NCBI RefSeq assembly: GCF_006517625.1
Contig: NZ_VHQI01000011.1
Coordinates: 62,001 to 126,000, forward strand
DNA from: Mixta tenebrionis
Lineage (GTDB): Bacteria; Pseudomonadota; Gammaproteobacteria; Enterobacterales; Enterobacteriaceae
Length of the DNA: 64,000 nt
Direction: 5' to 3'
Shown one piece after another: positions 19,139-27,378 of this stretch. Under the pieces are notes generated by a model, which saw only the letters and a program-made list of their open reading frames with translations, was not told the origin of the DNA and searched no databases. Position numbers and translations under genes: made by a program. The first letter of the stretch is position 1; every line of letters starts with the position of its first letter.

Positions 19139-19175
19139 GCCAGTTTCCGCTACTGCTAAGCGCGAGTCGCTCTTT

Positions 19176-19205
19176 AAAGCCAGCCCCAGGGGCTGGCTTT
19201 TGTTT
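19176..19205 (+). terminator. Terminator of the RpiB-type isomerase gene
   Basis: The 11-bp stem AAAGCCAGCCC/GGGCTGGCTTT with a 3-nt loop is followed by TTGTTT. Confidence 0.85.
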
Positions 19206-19322
19206 ATGCGCTGGCAGGAGACTGAGCCGTGTGCAGAGAGGCAAAACGGCGCTGCCGGCCCGCGCGCTCCCTTGCGCGGGACAGGTTGCCGTTCGTTGCT
19301 TCCTTCGGCTGAAGCGCTGCTG

Positions 19323-19338
19323 CCGGCTGCGCAGCCGG
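19323..19338. repeat. 16-bp palindrome downstream of the porin gene
   Basis: CCGGCTGC/GCAGCCGG is a perfect palindrome in the GC-rich gap between the isomerase terminator and the porin stop. No U tract follows in the porin direction. Confidence 0.4.
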
Positions 19339-19370
19339 GGCCGGAGTCAGGGGCGCTTCGCCGCTGGCGG

Positions 19371-20696
19371 TCAGAACATCTTGAATTTGTAATCGATGAT
19401 GACTTCGCCAGCCAGGAAGTGAGAATGGCTGTAGTCGCCGTTATGCATAACCGGCTTACGTTTGATGTTTTTATACGACCAGCCGGGGCCGAACATTGCC
19501 CAGACGCGCAGATTTTTCAGGCTGGGATGAGAGGGCGTCCACTGTCCGTAGAGATTAATTTCGGCGGTGGCGATCGGGCGGCCGTTATAATTAATACGCC
19601 CGGCATTGGCCGCTATCCCCGCCAACAGATCTTTGTTCAGCCGGTAATCGGTCATGGTGGCGATCATCAGCTCTTTATCATGTAAATAGTCTTCGCCGGC
19701 GGAGGCCATAGAGATAAAGGTGCCAAAGGATTGTTTACTCATATGGCGCGGATAAAAGCCGATGCTGTCTTTTTTCGCCGCTTCGGTATAGCCCAGCCCC
19801 CATTTGGAACGCCACTTCTCCTGTTGCCAGGTCAAATCCAGCGCGTAGTGGCGCGCGGAGCGATCGAAATCGCGCTTGCCCGGCGCCATCGCGCGGTATT
19901 CCTCCAGCGCGCGCGTAAAGTAGAGCTGGCTGCCTAAGGTGAAATTGGATGTTAGCGGCATGGACAGAAAAATGTGCTGACGGCGCAAATAGCCATCGCT
20001 TTCGCCCAGCGCATAGCGCGCGCTGAAGCTTTCGCTTTTGTAGCGCAGTTCGCCGCTGGCAAGATGATCGATCGGGCGTCCGTCATTAGTTTTTAAAACG
20101 CTTTGCCTGGGTGAATCCCGATAGAGGGAACGATCGACCCAGGCGCCCAGCAGGGAGAAATCACCCAGCGTCATGTCGCCGCTCCAGCCCCGATAGGTAA
20201 CTGGCGAAAGGCGCAGCGATGTGGAAATCACGCCTTGCTCTTTCAGCCGCTGCCAGCCGCCCTGCGCCTTAAGCTGAAAATCATCGCTGCCATATTTCAG
20301 CTTCACGTAGCGCTGACCAAATTTATTAAAGCCGTGGGCGTTACTTTTTTTATTTTCGCTGCCTGACTTATATAAAATGCCGCGGCTGCCGAAGTGATCG
20401 CTCGCTCCCAGCTTTGCCGCACCGTACCATGAGGCGTCGAAGCCGATAACATCCGCCAGATAGCCCGATTTATAGTCCAGCGTCAGGCCCTGTCCCCAGG
20501 CGGCATGAACGGTTTTCGGATTAGCGGCGTCTTCCTTCAGATATTTCCAGTGGTTGCGTAACGATACGTCGAGCGAGCTTTCGCTTAATAACGGTAATGC
20601 GGCCACACGATCAATAAAACGGTTATCGCCGCTTTCCGCCGCGCAAAACAGAGGCAGCAGGCTGGCGGATAATATAGCTATTTTTTTCTTTTTCAT
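19371..20696 (-). CDS. OprD-family outer-membrane porin
   Basis: This 441-residue protein has a Sec signal (KKIAILSASLLPLFCAAES) followed by alternating amphipathic strands rich in Tyr, Trp and Gly. It terminates in an aromatic residue (YKFKMF), as outer-membrane barrels do. The order of motifs (RNHWKYLKEDA, AAWGQGLTLDYKSGYLADVIGFDASWYG) fits OprD/ChiP-type 18-stranded specific porins. Its substrate is unknown; proximity to KdgR-controlled genes suggests an oligouronide or other acidic sugar, but no KdgR box was seen directly upstream. Confidence 0.85.
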   Translation of the reverse strand: MKKKKIAILSASLLPLFCAAESGDNRFIDRVAALPLLSESSLDVSLRNHWKYLKEDAANPKTVHAAWGQGLTLDYKSGYLADVIGFDASWYGAAKLGASDHFGSRGILYKSGSENKKSNAHGFNKFGQRYVKLKYGSDDFQLKAQGGWQRLKEQGVISTSLRLSPVTYRGWSGDMTLGDFSLLGAWVDRSLYRDSPRQSVLKTNDGRPIDHLASGELRYKSESFSARYALGESDGYLRRQHIFLSMPLTSNFTLGSQLYFTRALEEYRAMAPGKRDFDRSARHYALDLTWQQEKWRSKWGLGYTEAAKKDSIGFYPRHMSKQSFGTFISMASAGEDYLHDKELMIATMTDYRLNKDLLAGIAANAGRINYNGRPIATAEINLYGQWTPSHPSLKNLRVWAMFGPGWSYKNIKRKPVMHNGDYSHSHFLAGEVIIDYKFKMF

Positions 20697-20770
20697 CTCT
20701 TTTCCCTGTGACAGGGCGGCAGGACGCCGCCCGCAAAGTGATAAACAGACTGCGTCAGATTAATTATGTC

Positions 20771-20834
20771 GGCACGTTTCGCTGGCCAGTTTTTATTAGC
20801 CGAATAAGTTAGCTGATGTTGAAATAAACGTGCC
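20771..20834. repeat. Inverted repeat upstream of the porin gene
   Basis: GGCACGTTT at 20771-20779 and AAACGTGCC at 20826-20834 form a 9-bp inverted repeat with a 46-bp interval. It lies in the porin promoter region and could be a looping operator or an mRNA leader stem. Confidence 0.35.
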
Positions 20835-20872
20835 GGTTAAGCTTTATAAGCGCTGAAATATCATGGTCGAGC

Positions 20873-21679
20873 TTAATGGCGGGATGCCTGTTCCAGCGCT
20901 TTTTTGCCCGCTGCAATCCAGGAAAGGTCGCCAATTTCAGTCACCTCTATTTTTCCGTTGTGATAAATAAGTTTCACTACGGAGGAATTAGCGAGCGGCT
21001 TATTCTTTTGCGGATTGGTGGTAAGGTCGGAAATCATTATCTGAATGGATGAACCAGAAGAGATCGCCAGTACGTTCTTCTGCTTTTCACGCAGCGCATT
21101 CTCAATCATGATTTGCAGCGCCGCCTGAGTACGCGCTTTTACCTGCTGATAGGTTTCTGCCTGGCCGGCCGGATCGGCAGCGGCGATAGCGTTAATATTG
21201 CGTTCGATCGATAAGGTACCGGCCTTCATGGCGGCAAATAACGCGGCGGCGTCCGGCAGGCCCAGCTGAGCGGCGCCGGCAGCGGCCATATCCTTATTTA
21301 AGCCGCCTTCGAAACTGCCGAAAAAGACTTCGCGCAGGCCGGGCAGTTCAATCGGACGAATGCCGTTTTTTCCTGCCTGCTGTAAAATTATTTGCATCGT
21401 TTCCCGCTGGCGTCCCGCATCGCTGGTATAGAAACCATCAAAAGCGATGGGTTTTAATCCTTCGCCTAAATAGCGCGCCACCTGTTTTCCTTCCTCGGTT
21501 AACGGCGAATCGGCCCAGCCCTGAACGCGATCCAGGGTATTAAGCAACGTTTTGCCATGACGAACAAACCAGAAGGTAATAGTTTCGCCCTCTTCCTGTG
21601 GAGAGGGCGCGGTGGTTTCAGCGCCCCATGTCGAACTACCTGCCAGCAGCAGCGTCAGCGCAATCAGCCATTTTTTCAT
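20873..21679 (-). CDS. Periplasmic histidine phosphatase-family protein (copy A)
   Basis: This 268-residue protein has a Sec signal (KKWLIALTLLLAGSSTWGAE). It carries the phosphoglycerate mutase-like phosphatase core: FVRHGKT with the catalytic His, SPLTEEGKQVA, SDAGRQRETMQII and SSGSSIQIMI, where the second His expected before the SSG motif is not obvious. The frame extends 11 codons upstream, but AAGGAACAAGG supports ATG 21679. Substrate is unknown. It is paralogous to the gene at 22194-23015, and both share the same leader with an internal terminator. Confidence 0.8.
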   Translation of the reverse strand: MKKWLIALTLLLAGSSTWGAETTAPSPQEEGETITFWFVRHGKTLLNTLDRVQGWADSPLTEEGKQVARYLGEGLKPIAFDGFYTSDAGRQRETMQIILQQAGKNGIRPIELPGLREVFFGSFEGGLNKDMAAAGAAQLGLPDAAALFAAMKAGTLSIERNINAIAAADPAGQAETYQQVKARTQAALQIMIENALREKQKNVLAISSGSSIQIMISDLTTNPQKNKPLANSSVVKLIYHNGKIEVTEIGDLSWIAAGKKALEQASRH

Positions 21680-21738
21680 ACCTTGTTCCTTATTATTTTT
21701 TGCCGCCCGCATTGAGCTTTATGACGGTCGACAGATAT

Positions 21739-21813
21739 AAAAAAACCTGCGCCTCCGATATCGCCAATACAGAAACAGTGTCTGTCATGGAAATTAATCA
21801 GAAACGCAGGTTT
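21739..21813 (-). terminator. Leader terminator (attenuator-like) upstream of phosphatase copy A
   Basis: On the minus strand AAACCTGCG and CGCAGGTTT form the base stem of a long hairpin ending in seven Us. It lies ~60 nt before the coding start and downstream of the conserved leader block. CCTG could alternatively pair with CAGG in the upstream CAGG-CAAAA-CCTG hairpin. Confidence 0.65.
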
Positions 21814-21860
21814 TGCCTGTAAATACAGTAACAATCCGCAGAGCCGTTACGCTAGCACAG
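21809..21860 (-). promoter_or_regulatory. Conserved 5' leader block, copy A
   Basis: This ~52-nt block is about 90% identical to 23138-23188 upstream of the paralogue. Read on the minus strand it runs from CTGTGCTAGCGTAA through GCTCTGCGGATTGTTACTG to ACAGGCAAAACC. Similarity continues further upstream (CATGAGGA-N-AATCACA), then falls off inside the terminator loop. This suggests a structured cis-acting RNA or protein-binding leader. It matches no riboswitch class that could be recognised by eye. Confidence 0.65.
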
Positions 21861-22193
21861 CATTTAAAAAAATAAATGGGCCAGCGCGATTATTTGTAAA
21901 CTTTGTGATTCTCCTCATGAATACTTAGCATAAAAATCACAGGCTGGTGGTTGAAAATTTCTGTTTCCCTCCGGCTTACCTTTTTGCTGGTGAATGTCTG
22001 GCCATAATGATTAATAATTAACTGATATGATCTGATAAGCACGAGCGATATAATTTTATAAGCTTAACTTTTTAGCCAGGTGTAGCGTGCAGAGTAAAGG
22101 GGGAATAATTAATTCCGCCGTTATTTGTCGCGCTTCTTTGCCATGCGCACAGCCGTAAAAACGTAGCTGACGTAATGTTATCCGTTAAATTTT

Positions 22194-23015
22194 CTAAAGC
22201 GTTTTGGCCTGGCGAGCGCTATTTTTATCAAGCGCGCGTTTTCCTTCATTGATATAGCGCTGCGTGCCCAGTTCAGTAACGTTAAATTTGCCATTCTGAT
22301 AAGTCATTTTGATCACGGCGGCATTGGCCAGCGGGTGATTTTTACGTGGATCGTCCGTTAGATCGGAAATCATTACCATCAAAGCCATGCCGGAAGAGAC
22401 GACCAGCACATTTTTTTCGCCGTTCTGTTTGGCGTTAGCGATAATGGTATGCAGGGCCTGCTGGGTTCGGGATTTAACCTGGCTAAAATTTTCCGCGTAG
22501 CCCTGAGGATCGGCCGCGGCAATGCCGTCAATATAGCGATCGATGCTGAAGGCGCCCGCCTTAAGCTGAGCAAACAGCCCATCACGCCCGCTTAGCCCCA
22601 TTTTACGGGCGCCGGCATCCTGCATCACTTCATCGGGGGCGCCTTCAAAACTGCCGAAGAAGACTTCACGCAGGCCGGTTAATTCACGGACCTGGCTGGC
22701 CTGCAGCCCGGCCTGCTTTATTACAATCTGCATGGTTTCGCGCTGGCGCCCGGCATCGCTGGTATAGAAGCTGTCGAAAGGAATGCCCTTCAGGCCTTCG
22801 CCAAGATAGCGCGTGGTTTCCTTACCTTCTGCGGTAAGAGGGGTATCCGCCCAGCCCTGCGCATGACCAAAGCGGTTTAGCCAGGTTTCGCCGTGGCGCG
22901 CCAGCCAGATGGTAATGGCATCACTGTTTTCCGGCGTCGAAGCAGGAATGGGTTCCGTACTCCAGACGGAACCGGTAGAAAAAAGCAGAGCAAACGCAAT
23001 AAGCCACTTTTTCAT
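22194..23015 (-). CDS. Periplasmic histidine phosphatase-family protein (copy B)
   Basis: This 273-residue paralogue of the 20873-21679 protein has the same layout: signal peptide KKWLIAFALLFSTGSVWS, LARHGETWLN, DTPLTAEGKE, SDAGRQRETMQI and LREVFFGSFEG. The frame is open 33 codons further, but AAGGAAGG before ATG 23015 and the signal peptide fix the start. Copies A and B share most motifs yet differ throughout, so the duplication is not recent. It has its own leader and terminator-like hairpin and is probably not in an operon with copy A. Confidence 0.8.
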   Translation of the reverse strand: MKKWLIAFALLFSTGSVWSTEPIPASTPENSDAITIWLARHGETWLNRFGHAQGWADTPLTAEGKETTRYLGEGLKGIPFDSFYTSDAGRQRETMQIVIKQAGLQASQVRELTGLREVFFGSFEGAPDEVMQDAGARKMGLSGRDGLFAQLKAGAFSIDRYIDGIAAADPQGYAENFSQVKSRTQQALHTIIANAKQNGEKNVLVVSSGMALMVMISDLTDDPRKNHPLANAAVIKMTYQNGKFNVTELGTQRYINEGKRALDKNSARQAKTL

Positions 23016-23068
23016 ATAACCTTCCTTATTTAAAAAGCGATAAAAGGAGCAATGATGTACTGCAGGCG

Positions 23069-23141
23069 AAAAAAAACCTGCCTTGCTGAACGCTTCCCAC
23101 GGGTGAAAGTTCACCGGGAAGTTCGTTCAGCAAAGCAGGTT
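23069..23141 (-). terminator. Leader terminator (attenuator-like) upstream of phosphatase copy B
   Basis: On the minus strand a long stem (AACCTGC-N-TTGCTGAACG against its complement, with a further inner stem) ends in eight Us. It lies ~54 nt before ATG 23015, so a terminator precedes the gene's own coding sequence. Confidence 0.75.
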
Positions 23142-23188
23142 TTGCCTGTATTACAGTAACAATCCGCAGAGCAATTACGCTAGCACAG
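23138..23188 (-). promoter_or_regulatory. Conserved 5' leader block, copy B
   Basis: This is the counterpart of 21809-21860 with only a few substitutions and one length change. The CTGTAATACAG and CAGG-CAAAA-CCTG mini-hairpins are kept. Conservation outside the coding sequence, directly before a terminator, points to a shared regulatory signal. Confidence 0.65.
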
Positions 23189-23670
23189 TGGCTTAGAAAA
23201 TAAATAGCCCTGCACGCTTATTTATAGAAACTGTGATTTTCCTCATGCGTTAAAGCGTGCCGGGAAGCACTAAAAAATGGCGCTTCTGATGGCGGATAAA
23301 AGGTTATTTTCATCGGATGGATGCCGGCGCGCTTAATGGGTTTACTATAATTAGGCGGGGTAAATAAATTTCCTGCTATGTATATCCTGACTGCCTGCTG
23401 CAAAAATTAATATTCATCATTATATACGCAATATAATTCATCGCTCAGGTTAGCTTAAGTCTTAAATAACAGATAAGGAAAAGTAATATTTATTGCTTCT
23501 GCCGGGAACAGTATCTAACGCGCTTAAAAAATAGTTATCGCTGACGATCGCTGTAGCGACCGGGCGCGTTGTCAGCGGCAGCTGACGACTATTCTGGCGC
23601 CGCCCGGCAGCGGCCAGCCCGGCGGCAAAAGGCGTAGCCGGGACGATATGTTCGTCCCGGCCGCCGCCGG
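23189..23670. other. Gene-less region between phosphatase B leader and tsx
   Basis: This ~480-bp stretch holds the promoter of copy B. An AT-rich run lies at 23400-23500 and a GC-rich hairpin at 23637-23661. No supported coding sequence was found. Confidence 0.4.
23637..23661 (-). terminator. Probable tsx terminator
   Basis: The 10-bp stem GCCGGGACGA/TCGTCCCGGC with a 5-nt loop lies just past the tsx stop. The U-rich run follows only after a few bases (GGCTACGCCTTTT on the minus strand). Confidence 0.55.
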
Positions 23671-24540
23671 TCAGAAGTTATAACCCACCACCAGGTAATA
23701 ACCCCAGCCGGTCGATTTCACTTCAAACGGGCCGTCGCCAAAGTTCAGGTTAGCGCCATCCGCCCACTGGCCGCCGTTATGGAAATAACGCGCCACTACC
23801 GAGTAGTGCCAGTGATCGTAGCCCAGCGCCAGGATATGGCTGGAGGCGATAGAGTTGCTGCTACGGGAAGAGCCCGGCGTTTTATCCGCCAGATCGGAGC
23901 CCCAGTCAAAGTTGGTAAAGCCGATATAGCTCAGGTTCCCGCCCCACAGCGTGGTCAACGGCAGGAAATACTTCACTTTGAAACGGTAGCCGTCCCAGCT
24001 GTTCTCATTGGCTGCGCCGTAGTTTTCCCACTGATATTTTGCATAGACGTTCAGCGCCAGCGACATTTTGGTATGGGTGTCAATATCGGTGCCGAGGCCC
24101 ATATACCAGGTGTTCTGGCGGTTAGCGCTGTTGCGGCCCATGTCATAGACATAGTTGTTGGCAAAGTACCACTCTTTGAACGGGCCGAAACTCAGATCGG
24201 TGCCGGTCAGCTTATCGATAGAAAAGCGCGGCTCGATTTCCATAAACAGCGGCGAACCCTTATCCCAGATCCCCTGCTGATAGCTGTTCGCCGCGCCGAA
24301 GAAGTTAGGGATATCGATATAGCCGTAAAAATCGAACCAGTCTTTATGCGCGAAGGCTTCATATTCCAGGTAGACGTCGTTGTTCAGATGCGGCCCGAAG
24401 CGGGTGTGGTTGCTTCCCACGACGTTAACGCTTTGATGCCACCAGTCTGACAAGTAGTCAGGGCCGTTGGTTTCGGCCTGGGAAGTGAGGCTATAGGACG
24501 CTGCCAGCAGCGCGCCGGCCATCAATAATTTCTTTTTCAT
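23671..24540 (-). CDS. tsx: Nucleoside-specific outer-membrane channel Tsx
   Basis: This 289-residue protein closely follows Tsx: a signal peptide ([21 protein letters not shown]), [15 protein letters not shown] at the mature N terminus, then a 12-stranded barrel ending YYLVVGYNF with C-terminal Phe. Tsx lets nucleosides and deoxynucleosides cross the outer membrane and is a common phage receptor. A near-perfect CRP site lies upstream, as expected for CytR/CRP-controlled tsx. Confidence 0.95.
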   Translation of the reverse strand: MKKKLLMAGALLAASYSLTSQAETNGPDYLSDWWHQSVNVVGSNHTRFGPHLNNDVYLEYEAFAHKDWFDFYGYIDIPNFFGAANSYQQGIWDKGSPLFMEIEPRFSIDKLTGTDLSFGPFKEWYFANNYVYDMGRNSANRQNTWYMGLGTDIDTHTKMSLALNVYAKYQWENYGAANENSWDGYRFKVKYFLPLTTLWGGNLSYIGFTNFDWGSDLADKTPGSSRSSNSIASSHILALGYDHWHYSVVARYFHNGGQWADGANLNFGDGPFEVKSTGWGYYLVVGYNF

Positions 24541-24751
24541 GGGTTACCACATGCTTAAAGGCCGCTCTGCTGAGTCAGAGATGGCCACGAACCAGTGTTC
24601 ATTGCTGAACGGGAAGATGTTGTTATACGCCACTCCAGGGAAGGCTTACGGATATGTCTGAGCAGCCCGCCTAGGGTGCCCGTATCCAGCCGTTAGAAAA
24701 TAGATATTGCTCACGTTTGTCAAAGTTTGTTTCATTTTGATTCAGTTGTTT

Positions 24752-24767
24752 TGTGATGCAGATCACT
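24752..24767. promoter_or_regulatory. CRP site upstream of tsx
   Basis: TGTGA-TGCAGA-TCACT matches the CRP consensus at 9 of 10 positions. It lies ~220 bp upstream of the tsx start in the tsx/TetR divergent region. Confidence 0.75.
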
Positions 24768-24923
24768 AACGGTTCGATTAGTAGTAAAACGGCCGTCATA
24801 AAATCAGTTTATAACTACAGGCAAACGCTTACGTAGCGGACGAAAACGTTTAATCGTCGGCGTTTTACCCGCGCTCCACAGCGGGCAGAATGTAGCGGTA
24901 GATAAATAATGTCGCAAAAATCT

Positions 24924-24962
24924 TGAACGTATGTTCAGGAAAAATATTGAACGCCTGTTCAA
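24924..24962. promoter_or_regulatory. Tandem operator pair upstream of the TetR gene
   Basis: TGAAC-GTAT-GTTCA (24924-24937) and TTGAAC-GCCT-GTTCAA (24947-24962) are two dyads with the same half-sites. Their centres are ~24 bp apart and the pair ends ~45 bp before the TetR start. They are the likely autoregulatory operators of that repressor. Confidence 0.7.
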
Positions 24963-25006
24963 AAATCGGCACAATGTAGGCCGGTGAAAACAGACGAGGC
25001 GAAAGG

Positions 25007-25600
25007 ATGAGCTATTTAAAGGCGGATGCACGTACGGAGTTACTGATCGACGCCACCCGCGCACTGATTCAAAAGGAAGGCTATGCCGCCGTCACTGCCC
25101 GGAAAATCGCGCAGGCGAGCGGGGCGGCGATCGGACATATCAATCGTCATTTCACTTCGCTCAACCAGCTGAAGTGTCAGGCTTTTCTCGCCATCGTTCA
25201 TGAAAAAGTCGTCGAGCATCAGGCAGCCAGCGCCGCGCGGGAAGGCGTAGATTCGGTGCTGGCGCTGTTGGTCGAACCTGACAAGAAAGATCACCGCATG
25301 GAGCTGTGGCGCGAGGTATCCATTCTGGCGCAGCAGGATAAAGAACTGCATGAAATTTTTGTGTACGCGCTGCACCTTTGGCACCGTTCGGTCAGCAGCA
25401 CTATTGAGCGCGGTATGCGACAGAAACTGTTGCGCTGCCACGACTCGCCGTCGGCTACGGCATGGCGATTAATAGGCCAGACGCTGGGGCAGGATTCACT
25501 GGCGATGCACGGCATGCTGAACGGCCAGCCGGATGTCGTGAAGAGTAATCTGCTTCATCTTATCCGGCTGGAGCTACAGCCAACAATGGACGTATCGTAA
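25007..25600 (+). CDS. TetR-family transcriptional regulator
   Basis: This 197-residue regulator has an N-terminal TetR helix-turn-helix (ELLIDATRALIQKEGYAAVTARKIAQASGAAIGHINRHF). The C-terminal ligand domain (residues ~60-197) is not recognisable. The downstream AraC gene starts 12 bp after its stop, so they form an operon. A TetR repressor paired with a small MarA-like activator recalls ramR-ramA. Tandem palindromes upstream suggest that it represses its own operon. Confidence 0.85.
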   Translation: MSYLKADARTELLIDATRALIQKEGYAAVTARKIAQASGAAIGHINRHFTSLNQLKCQAFLAIVHEKVVEHQAASAAREGVDSVLALLVEPDKKDHRMELWREVSILAQQDKELHEIFVYALHLWHRSVSSTIERGMRQKLLRCHDSPSATAWRLIGQTLGQDSLAMHGMLNGQPDVVKSNLLHLIRLELQPTMDVS

Positions 25601-25612
25601 AGGGAGAGGATA

Positions 25613-25969
25613 ATGGGCGTAAGCGTAGCAAATGAAAAAATATTTACCTATGGCGTGATCCGCGAGCTGATGCGCTGGATCGAAAGCAATCCGCATCGGC
25701 GTATTACCGTAGATGACTGTGCGGAAAAAACCGGCTATTCGAAGTGGTATTTGCAGCGCTATTTCCATGCCGCAACCGGTAAAACCCTGGCTGCCTTTTG
25801 CCGGGAGAAGCGGCTGGTTGCTTCAGCGCGTATGTTGATCGAAGATAACGTAACCATTGAATATGTTGCTGTACAGCATGGGTTTTCTTCGCACGATACT
25901 TTTCATAAGACCTTTGTTCGTCACTATGGTATGACGCCCGGCGAGTTTCGGCAAAAATGTCGACAGTAA
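25613..25969 (+). CDS. MarA/SoxS/RamA-type small AraC activator
   Basis: This 118-residue protein consists almost wholly of the two AraC helix-turn-helix motifs (KTGYSKWYLQRYFHAATGKT, then EYVAVQHGFSSHDTFHKTFVRHY), with no ligand domain. This is the architecture of MarA, SoxS and RamA (~110-130 residues), so activity should depend on its abundance. Co-transcription with the TetR gene implies release from repression by a ligand. Efflux and stress genes would be natural targets, but no marbox was verified here. Confidence 0.85.
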   Translation: MGVSVANEKIFTYGVIRELMRWIESNPHRRITVDDCAEKTGYSKWYLQRYFHAATGKTLAAFCREKRLVASARMLIEDNVTIEYVAVQHGFSSHDTFHKTFVRHYGMTPGEFRQKCRQ

Positions 25970-26302
25970 TGCGTTGTGACAATATAGCTGGCTGTCGGGC
26001 CAGGCTATTTTAAAACTTTCCCACGCAATGGAATAAGCAGAACGCTGATGCGTTATTTACCGCTGCGTCTGTTTAGCGGTCGGCTGCATATTATTATTTT
26101 TACGTCTGATTGTAATTAAATCTTTCAAAACAGCGTATTTTTTGCCCTGTTTTTATTAAGATCATCAGCTTATTACCGCTGCGTTAGCCATTTGCTTTAT
26201 TCTGCTCGTCGACTAGATTTAGATCCGAAGACGCAGATATTCTTCTCCACTGCTCTGGTACTGGATAAGAATATTATTTATGGAATATCGAGGAGGAATA
26301 CA
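25970..26302. other. Promoter region of yciG (no gene)
   Basis: This 333-bp AT-rich stretch precedes yciG. No coding sequence or clear operator was identified. Confidence 0.4.
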
Positions 26303-26485
26303 ATGGCTGAACATCGTGGCAATCCTGGTAATTTCGCTGAAGACCGTGAAAAGGCTTCTGAAGCCGGTAAGAAAGGCGGACAGCACAGCGGCGGTAACTT
26401 TAAAAACGACCGTGAAAAAGCATCCGAAGCCGGTAAAAAAGGCGGGCAGAACAGCCACGGCGGCGGACGTCCGCAGGGCAGTTAA
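26303..26485 (+). CDS. yciG: YciG-like KGG-repeat stress protein
   Basis: This 60-residue, highly charged, glycine-rich protein contains two near-identical repeats: NFAEDREKASEAGKKGGQHS and NFKNDREKASEAGKKGGQNS. This is the KGG/stress-induced motif of E. coli YciG (59 residues) and GsiB. A strong GAGGAGG site precedes ATG 26303. In enterics yciG is RpoS-controlled and heads a stress cluster with yciF, yciE and katN; yciE and katN follow here and yciF is absent. Confidence 0.93.
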   Translation: MAEHRGNPGNFAEDREKASEAGKKGGQHSGGNFKNDREKASEAGKKGGQNSHGGGRPQGS

Positions 26486-26518
26486 TTTCTTAACCTGCTA
26501 AACGCTTTATTTCCTCCT

Positions 26519-26546
26519 GGCGCACCTCCGCGTGCGCCGGGATTTT
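26519..26546 (+). terminator. Hairpin terminator after yciG
   Basis: The 7-bp stem GGCGCAC/GTGCGCC is followed by GGGATTTTA. The U run is short and displaced, so it may attenuate rather than block read-through to yciE. Confidence 0.55.
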
Positions 26547-26799
26547 ATCCTTTCCCTTTCCCGATGCATTCTGCGTTACTCATTAGGTTTATTCCTAAAC
26601 CTGCCGCGTCAGGAAACAAACCGCCAAAAAATTTACCGTTAGGGTTGTTATTTGCGGCTCGCCTGCCTACGCTTTTTAAGGGTTAAATATAATTTTATTG
26701 GCTGATTATCGGTGAATAATGACAGAGAGATAATTCTGAAGTCCGGTTTTATAACGGCTTCCGCTTTATTTTCTGACTCACTTATCACGAGGTGAATAT

Positions 26800-27306
26800 A
26801 TGACTTATCAGGAAAACTATCTCAGCTGGTTGCGCGATGCGCATGCAATGGAAAAACAAGCAGAAGAAATGCTGGAGAAAATGTCCTCCCGTCTGGAACA
26901 TTACCCCGATCTGAAAGCCCGCCTGCAACAGCATATTGAAGAAACCCGTCAACAGCAGCAGATGCTGCAACAGGTTATCGATCGTCAGGATACCTCCAAC
27001 TCCACCATGAAAGACATGATGGGCAAAGTGGCGGCGATGGGCCAGGCCGTTGGCGGCATGTTTGCCTCTGACGAAGTGGTTAAAGGCGCTATCAGCGGCT
27101 ATGTCTTCGAACAGTTTGAAATCGCCTGCTATACCTCTCTGATTGCCGCCGCTGAACTGGCAGGCGACAGCGAAGGCGCGCGCGTATTCGAACAGATCCG
27201 CGAGCAGGAAAAAGCGATGGCCGACTGGGCGCTGACGCACCTGCCCGATGTTACCGAACAGTTTATGGTGCGCTCGGCGCAGCCGGACACCGAAGCAAAA
27301 AAATAA
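26800..27306 (+). CDS. yciE: YciE-like ferritin-fold protein (DUF892)
   Basis: This 168-residue protein has the length of E. coli YciE and the same opening (YLSWLRDAHAMEKQAEEML). The four-helix-bundle signature YVFEQFEIACYTSLIAAAE follows. DUF892 proteins adopt a ferritin-like fold with a possible metal site; the function is unproven but linked to general stress. A yciF gene would be expected next to it in E. coli and is not present. A manganese catalase follows 72 bp downstream, probably co-transcribed. Confidence 0.92.
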   Translation: MTYQENYLSWLRDAHAMEKQAEEMLEKMSSRLEHYPDLKARLQQHIEETRQQQQMLQQVIDRQDTSNSTMKDMMGKVAAMGQAVGGMFASDEVVKGAISGYVFEQFEIACYTSLIAAAELAGDSEGARVFEQIREQEKAMADWALTHLPDVTEQFMVRSAQPDTEAKK

Positions 27307-27378
27307 AACCAAAGCCAGAAATGGCATTTCACTGTATCGGGGTTGCCGTAGTTGGCAATCCCAATAGAGGAGTGAGTA

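Noticed and set aside
21841..21860. Possible RfaH ops/JUMPstart element in the phosphatase leader (GCTAGCGTAA)
   Set aside because: It lacks the GGTAG core of ops (GGCGGTAGC), so the resemblance is superficial.
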